This document shows positions 60,186-64,000 of a DNA stretch of 64,000 nucleotides, piece after piece. The notes below the pieces were generated by a model. The model was given only the letters and a program-made list of their open reading frames with translations, did not search any database and was not told where the DNA came from. Source of the stretch: Nyssa sinensis. Its lineage: Eukaryota > Streptophyta > Magnoliopsida > Cornales > Nyssaceae. The translations under genes were made by a program, and so were the position numbers. Positions within the stretch are counted from its first letter, which is position 1, and every line of letters begins with the position of its first letter. The DNA lies in NCBI GenBank assembly GCA_008638375.1, contig CM018052.1, forward strand, positions 14,598,450 to 14,662,449, read 5' to 3'.

Positions 60186-60581
60186 CAAGACCAGCCTCTC
60201 TGCATCCTCTGGTAACCTTCTTACACACACCACCAACACACTGCCAGCTACTCCATGCCCTATTTAGTGTTCAACACTCAATCTCTACACACATTCTCAT
60301 CCACACACTCACCCGTACACACACACACTCACTTGCACAAATCTGATTTATATATATATATGTATATATATGTATACATATATACACATAATTACACACA
60401 CATGTTTTTAACACACACACCTTACACATATATATACATATAATTACACATAATCATACACACATTACACTCACACAATAATAATAATAATAATAATAAT
60501 AATATTAATAACAATAAAATAATTAATAATAACCATGAAAATTTATATATAAAAAAAAAAAAAAATTTTCGGGTTATTACA
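57641..60581 (-). repeat. 5' LTR (element orientation) of the Tekay-type element
   Basis: Near-identical to 50134-53074. Differences noticed are 2 bp (AT) in the ATTAATTA run near 59119, a longer CT run near 60155-60182, a shorter TA run near 60349-60362, and a base change at the A-run near 60565. Confidence 0.93.
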
Positions 60582-60586
60582 CACAC

Positions 60587-60890
60587 TGCACGTCGCTAAA
60601 GACTACTATTAGCGATGCTCAGCGTGCGTCGCTAATAGTGACTTTTAGAGACGCCCACATTGAGCGTCGCTAATGGTGACTTTTAGCGACGCTCAGTGCG
60701 TCCTTGTGTAGTTTTTGCGACGCTCGTACCCAATTATTAGCGACGCTTATTGGGCGTCGCTAAAAGTCACCATTAGCGACGCACAAAGGGATGTGCGTCG
60801 CTAATACTATTAGCGACACTATTATTTGCGACGCTTTTAGCGACGCAAAAGCCCACTATTAGCGACGCACGCGGGCGTTGCTAATAGTGA
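60587..60890. repeat. Right subterminal CACTA repeats, outer part
   Basis: More than a dozen TTAGCGACGC/GCGTCGCTAA words in both orientations, up to the right end at 60904. It mirrors 44380-44735. Confidence 0.88.
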
Positions 60891-63232
60891 ATTTTCTTGT
60901 AGTGTTTGGAGCTAGTAAATTAGAGTAGGGACATCCCTATTCCAGAAATTGGAGATTAAATTGAATTAGGAGTTTTTGGTAGTGAGGACAAGAAATTGAG
61001 ATTTATGAAATTTAAAAAGGGTTGAATAATTTTTAAAAATTATAAATTAGTGAACAATTTGTGAAAAAACACATAAAAGCTCACTTGTTTGTAACATTGA
61101 TAATAAAACTAATTAAAATGTAAGAATGGACACTCTTATGGTTTTTGGGCACTCTGGACTCAATGGCAAGGTTTGTTTGGACATTCGATGACCTGGGGTG
61201 GTCCTGCATAAATATGTAAAATTTACAAAACACCCTTTTAGATAAGTTGAGCAATTCTAATCCAAATTAAAATCCGGAAATAGCTAGTCCAAGGTTTCTA
61301 GACCCCCAAAATTCAAATATACTATCAAATTGGAAAAACTGGGACCTGATGATGGTCCTATCTAAATTGGAAAAATGACGATTATAAACCTAAAGTTAGA
61401 TTGAGTAATTAGAAGTCTAACTGAATTTTGAAAGAGGTGTTTCTAAGGTTTTTGGATGTTAGGAATTCAAAAATGATATTAGATTAACGAAACAGGGACA
61501 TGATCTTGGTCCCACATAAATATGTAAAATTACTATTATGCCCTTAGGCATGGAACAAACATCTAAAATTGGTAATAAAATACAATGAGAGTATCCTTAG
61601 GATTTTTGGACCTTCTAGATCTAAGTCCATGATTGCTTTTGTCAAACAATGTCTCGATAGATGTGAAACTTGTCCAATAAACTTACAAAAATGCCTTTAT
61701 GGGTTTAAAAGACATTTAAATGACTTAGAAACATTACGATAGAGTTTTTTCAAAAGGTTTTTAAGGTGCAAGAATACGTTTTTTATATCTGTTTGAGACA
61801 ACAGGTACTCGGTATGTAGGCTAATGTGTAGTTAACCTAAGAGAACTTAAAGAATTAATATGGAACCTCAGTGTTAAGGGTTGGGGTGGTATCGAGAGTC
61901 AAACCATGAGTGTGCAAAGTATCCAATGCACATTATAAAAGATGCAAGAAGTGTCTCCTTATAGTCGGGTGGCATTTATGACTAGAATTATATCCTGATT
62001 GATTGATATTATACGTCTATCATTGATTCTTATGGTTCGACTATTTTTATTCTGTTACGATATCATTAGTTATATACTTATTTTGGACACATGTAGACAT
62101 TATTCAGATAATATGATTTTTGTATATTGAGATATCATGCATTGGATTGTATAACTGTTGATGTAGATGTGGTGTGAGCCTGTGTGGCCACCATATATTG
62201 CGAGACATTGATATTATAGATGAAAATGAAATAGTTGAAGAGTTAAAAAATGGGAAGTTACAAATGAGATAGTTAAAAGTTGAGAAAGGGAAAGTTATGA
62301 ATGAGATAATTACCAATTGAGAAATGAAGAGTAATGGATAGTTATTTGGAGTTTTGTGATGGGAATGATGTCTCTATTCGATTTTGAAACGTAACCCTAC
62401 GTGGGTGGTCATATGTTTCCATCGGGTTAGTAGCCCGAAAAACACTCAGGCTTAACCGGGGGCCATTAGGTAGTCTTGAAGAATTATGAAAGAGTTGGAA
62501 GTAAAGAAAAGTACCAGACTTGTCGAGGTCTGACTTACTATGTTGTGGATTGCATCTATTATAGATATGAATTGTGTAGTGATTACACCTTGTTGCCTTA
62601 TCATATTACTAATCTGTATTAAATATACTATTATTGGATACCATTATTCTGACTTCTTTGAACAGGAAATGGAGGTGCGTCATGAGGTTTGTATATATTG
62701 ATATACTTCATGTTTGGATGTATATTGAATGCCTTATTACTATTGTTATACCATGTGGGGTGGTATCTTATTCTTCTGATTTTGAATCTACACTTGTGAT
62801 CTAGTTGATGATATTGTTGTGTGCCCTAGATTACATATTGGATTAGGGATTGTCTTTGTCGGACTTGCTTTAGTTTTTTCAAGTTGTATGTTTGTATGTT
62901 TTGGGAAACCTTACTGAGCATGATGGCTCACCCTTGTTGTCATGGAAATGACAGGTAATGGATTGATAGATGACAATTGTTGGAGCAAAATGAGATGGAC
63001 AGAGACTATAGTAGCATTGGTTTTACATTGATGTACTTATTCATTGTATTGTAAAGAGTATTTGTACCCTTCTCTGGAATAATCTATATGTTATATATTG
63101 GACTGTTAGAGTCAACTCTATAAATTAACCTATTATACACTATTGATGGATGAGGTTTAGTTATACCTTATGTAATCCATTTCATTTAATTGATGAACCC
63201 GTGGTCAGGCTCTACAAGTCAAGGTCGTGACA

Positions 63233-64000
63233 AAAGCATTAATTGATAAATGAAACTTTAAGTTTTTTATGAATGAAAACATATGTATTAGATGTCTAAA
63301 ATCATGTTGGAAGAGTTCATGGAAACTAGGGTAACCATATTCATGAAAGAAAGCCAAAATCAACCTAAATGAACAAATGAATTGCAACCCCCACAAACTT
63401 GACTAGTCAACTTGTCACCAATAGAGGGGATCGGTCATCCTATTTCAACAACCTTTAGTCAAATTTAAAAATTCATAACTAATTCATTTTAAATCCAGAT
63501 GAGCTCAAATTTGTGCTCAAATTATAACTGTTGAAGTCTACTTTCATTTAAAATTAGTTTTAGCTTCAAATTCTATTGGAAAAAATAATTGGGAATTTTA
63601 CAAGGAGAAGTGGTCAAAACTTGATATTTGGAAAACACGACATAGACTTGGGCTAACTTCAGCGGACCATAAGTTACTAATTTTAATATAAAATTTAACA
63701 AATCTTATGTTTAAATTAAAGTTCCTAGAACATAGTTTTATTTAAAATTGGTCTTAACTCAAGACTTAATTTGGTTTGTGAGTTATGGCCTTAAAAGTTT
63801 GGAAAGAAATGTGGATGATGAGGTTTTGTACATTTGGAAGAGAACTTGAATGTCAAAGAAATGAAATGCCTAATTAATTGATGAATTTCCAACGATTGAA
63901 GGTGGAATTTCCATGCTAAACTGCCAATATTCATCTAAGAAGATTTGAATAAGATTTATTTTCTTTAAACTTGGGTTCACTACTTGAATTATTAAAATGG
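63233..64000. other. Unclassified non-coding DNA
   Basis: AT-rich with no coding sequence recognised. It begins right after the LTR end GGTCGTGACA. Its long, unstructured phrasing resembles LTR DNA, but no termini are visible before the window ends. Confidence 0.35.

Larger units (their letters stand above)
50134..60581 (-). mobile_element. Young Tekay-type retrotransposon, coding decayed, TSD CACAC
   Basis: Two direct LTRs of about 2941 bp (50134-53074 and 57641-60581) flank 4.57 kb of internal DNA. CACAC is duplicated at 50129-50133 and 60582-60586. On the minus strand the order is 5' LTR, primer-binding site (57627-57638), leader, a gag-like ORF (56493-55624), decayed integrase (about 53930-53145), polypurine tract and 3' LTR. 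Apart from microsatellite lengths I see almost no difference between the LTRs, so insertion was recent. The integrase C-terminal wording (LSPRFIGPFEIL, VHDVIHVSMLRK) fits the Tekay/Del chromovirus clade. Protease, RT and RNase H are not recognisable. Confidence 0.92.
44361..60904. mobile_element. Gene-capturing CACTA (En/Spm) transposon, TSD TTT
   Basis: Both ends read CACTACAA inward (CACTACAAAAAATT on the left, CACTACAAGAAAATTCAC from the right), with TTT directly repeated outside (44358-44360 and 60905-60907). Subterminal regions are packed with TTAGCGACGC in both orientations, as is typical of CACTA elements. Length is 16.5 kb, or about 6.1 kb without the nested Tekay-type element. No transposase (TNPD/TNP2-like) or TNPA-like frame was seen, so it is non-autonomous. 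The interior holds exon fragments resembling three host genes (44986-45066, 45464-45558, 46878-47003) and a 161-bp tandem array (47930-49606). Confidence 0.9.
42727..63232 (+). repeat. Long Tekay-type 3' LTR split by a CACTA transposon
   Basis: It starts TGTAAAGACCC after an internal remnant and ends GGTCGTGACA, the same termini as the LTR at 4026-8880. Without the CACTA insertion (44361-60904 and one TTT copy) it would be about 3.96 kb. The flanks join naturally across the insertion (CACTGTTT to GGAGCTAG). It includes a GT microsatellite (43471-43497) and, in its right half, the conserved block at 62222-62500. I could not find a matching 5' LTR, so the element's own target duplication is not seen. 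Confidence 0.7.

Overview
This window looks like nuclear DNA of a flowering plant, probably a eudicot with a repeat-rich genome. The signs are spliced genes with GT-AG introns, a plant-type BRCA1 gene, Tat- and Tekay-like Ty3/gypsy retrotransposons, a CACTA transposon and small hAT-like elements. No bacterial-style operon, CRISPR array or rRNA was seen. tRNA genes were not searched for systematically. All exon models and homologies come from reading translations by eye; no database search was run.

Region 1 (1-12440) is the 3' part of an old Tat-lineage element. It holds decayed RNase H and integrase, three tandem-repeat blocks, a decayed antisense gene with small introns, a polypurine tract and a 3' LTR. 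A Tekay-like element (3257-8880, target duplication TCATC) and a hAT-like MITE (10853-11320) sit inside it. Region 2 (about 12441-16260) is a second decayed Ty3/gypsy element with a primer-binding site, a coiled-coil gag-like piece and a protease-like piece.

Region 3 (about 17000-31450) is the genic island. A two-exon gene for a 318-residue coiled-coil protein lies on + (17332-18735). Tail-to-tail with it is a complete 14-exon BRCA1 orthologue on - (31237-20659, 1029 residues: RING, extended PHD, two BRCTs). Every exon phase joins without a stop. Its 3.7 kb intron 3 holds a MITE-like insertion.

Region 4 (31831-35538) is a truncated Tat-lineage element with LTR, primer-binding site, gag and reverse transcriptase remnants. 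Its left LTR edge is about 590 bp upstream of the BRCA1 start codon. Region 5 (35540-42726) is mostly old LTR-type DNA.

Region 6 (42727-63232) is a three-level nest. A long Tekay-type LTR is split by a CACTA transposon (44361-60904, target duplication TTT), which is split by a young Tekay-type element (50134-60581, target duplication CACAC, near-identical 2.94 kb LTRs). The CACTA element carries no visible transposase but holds exon fragments resembling three unrelated host genes (class VIII myosin, 2-oxoglutarate dehydrogenase E2, a TRAF-type zinc-finger protein) plus about ten copies of a 161-bp tandem repeat. This gene-capturing CACTA is the most unusual structure in the window.
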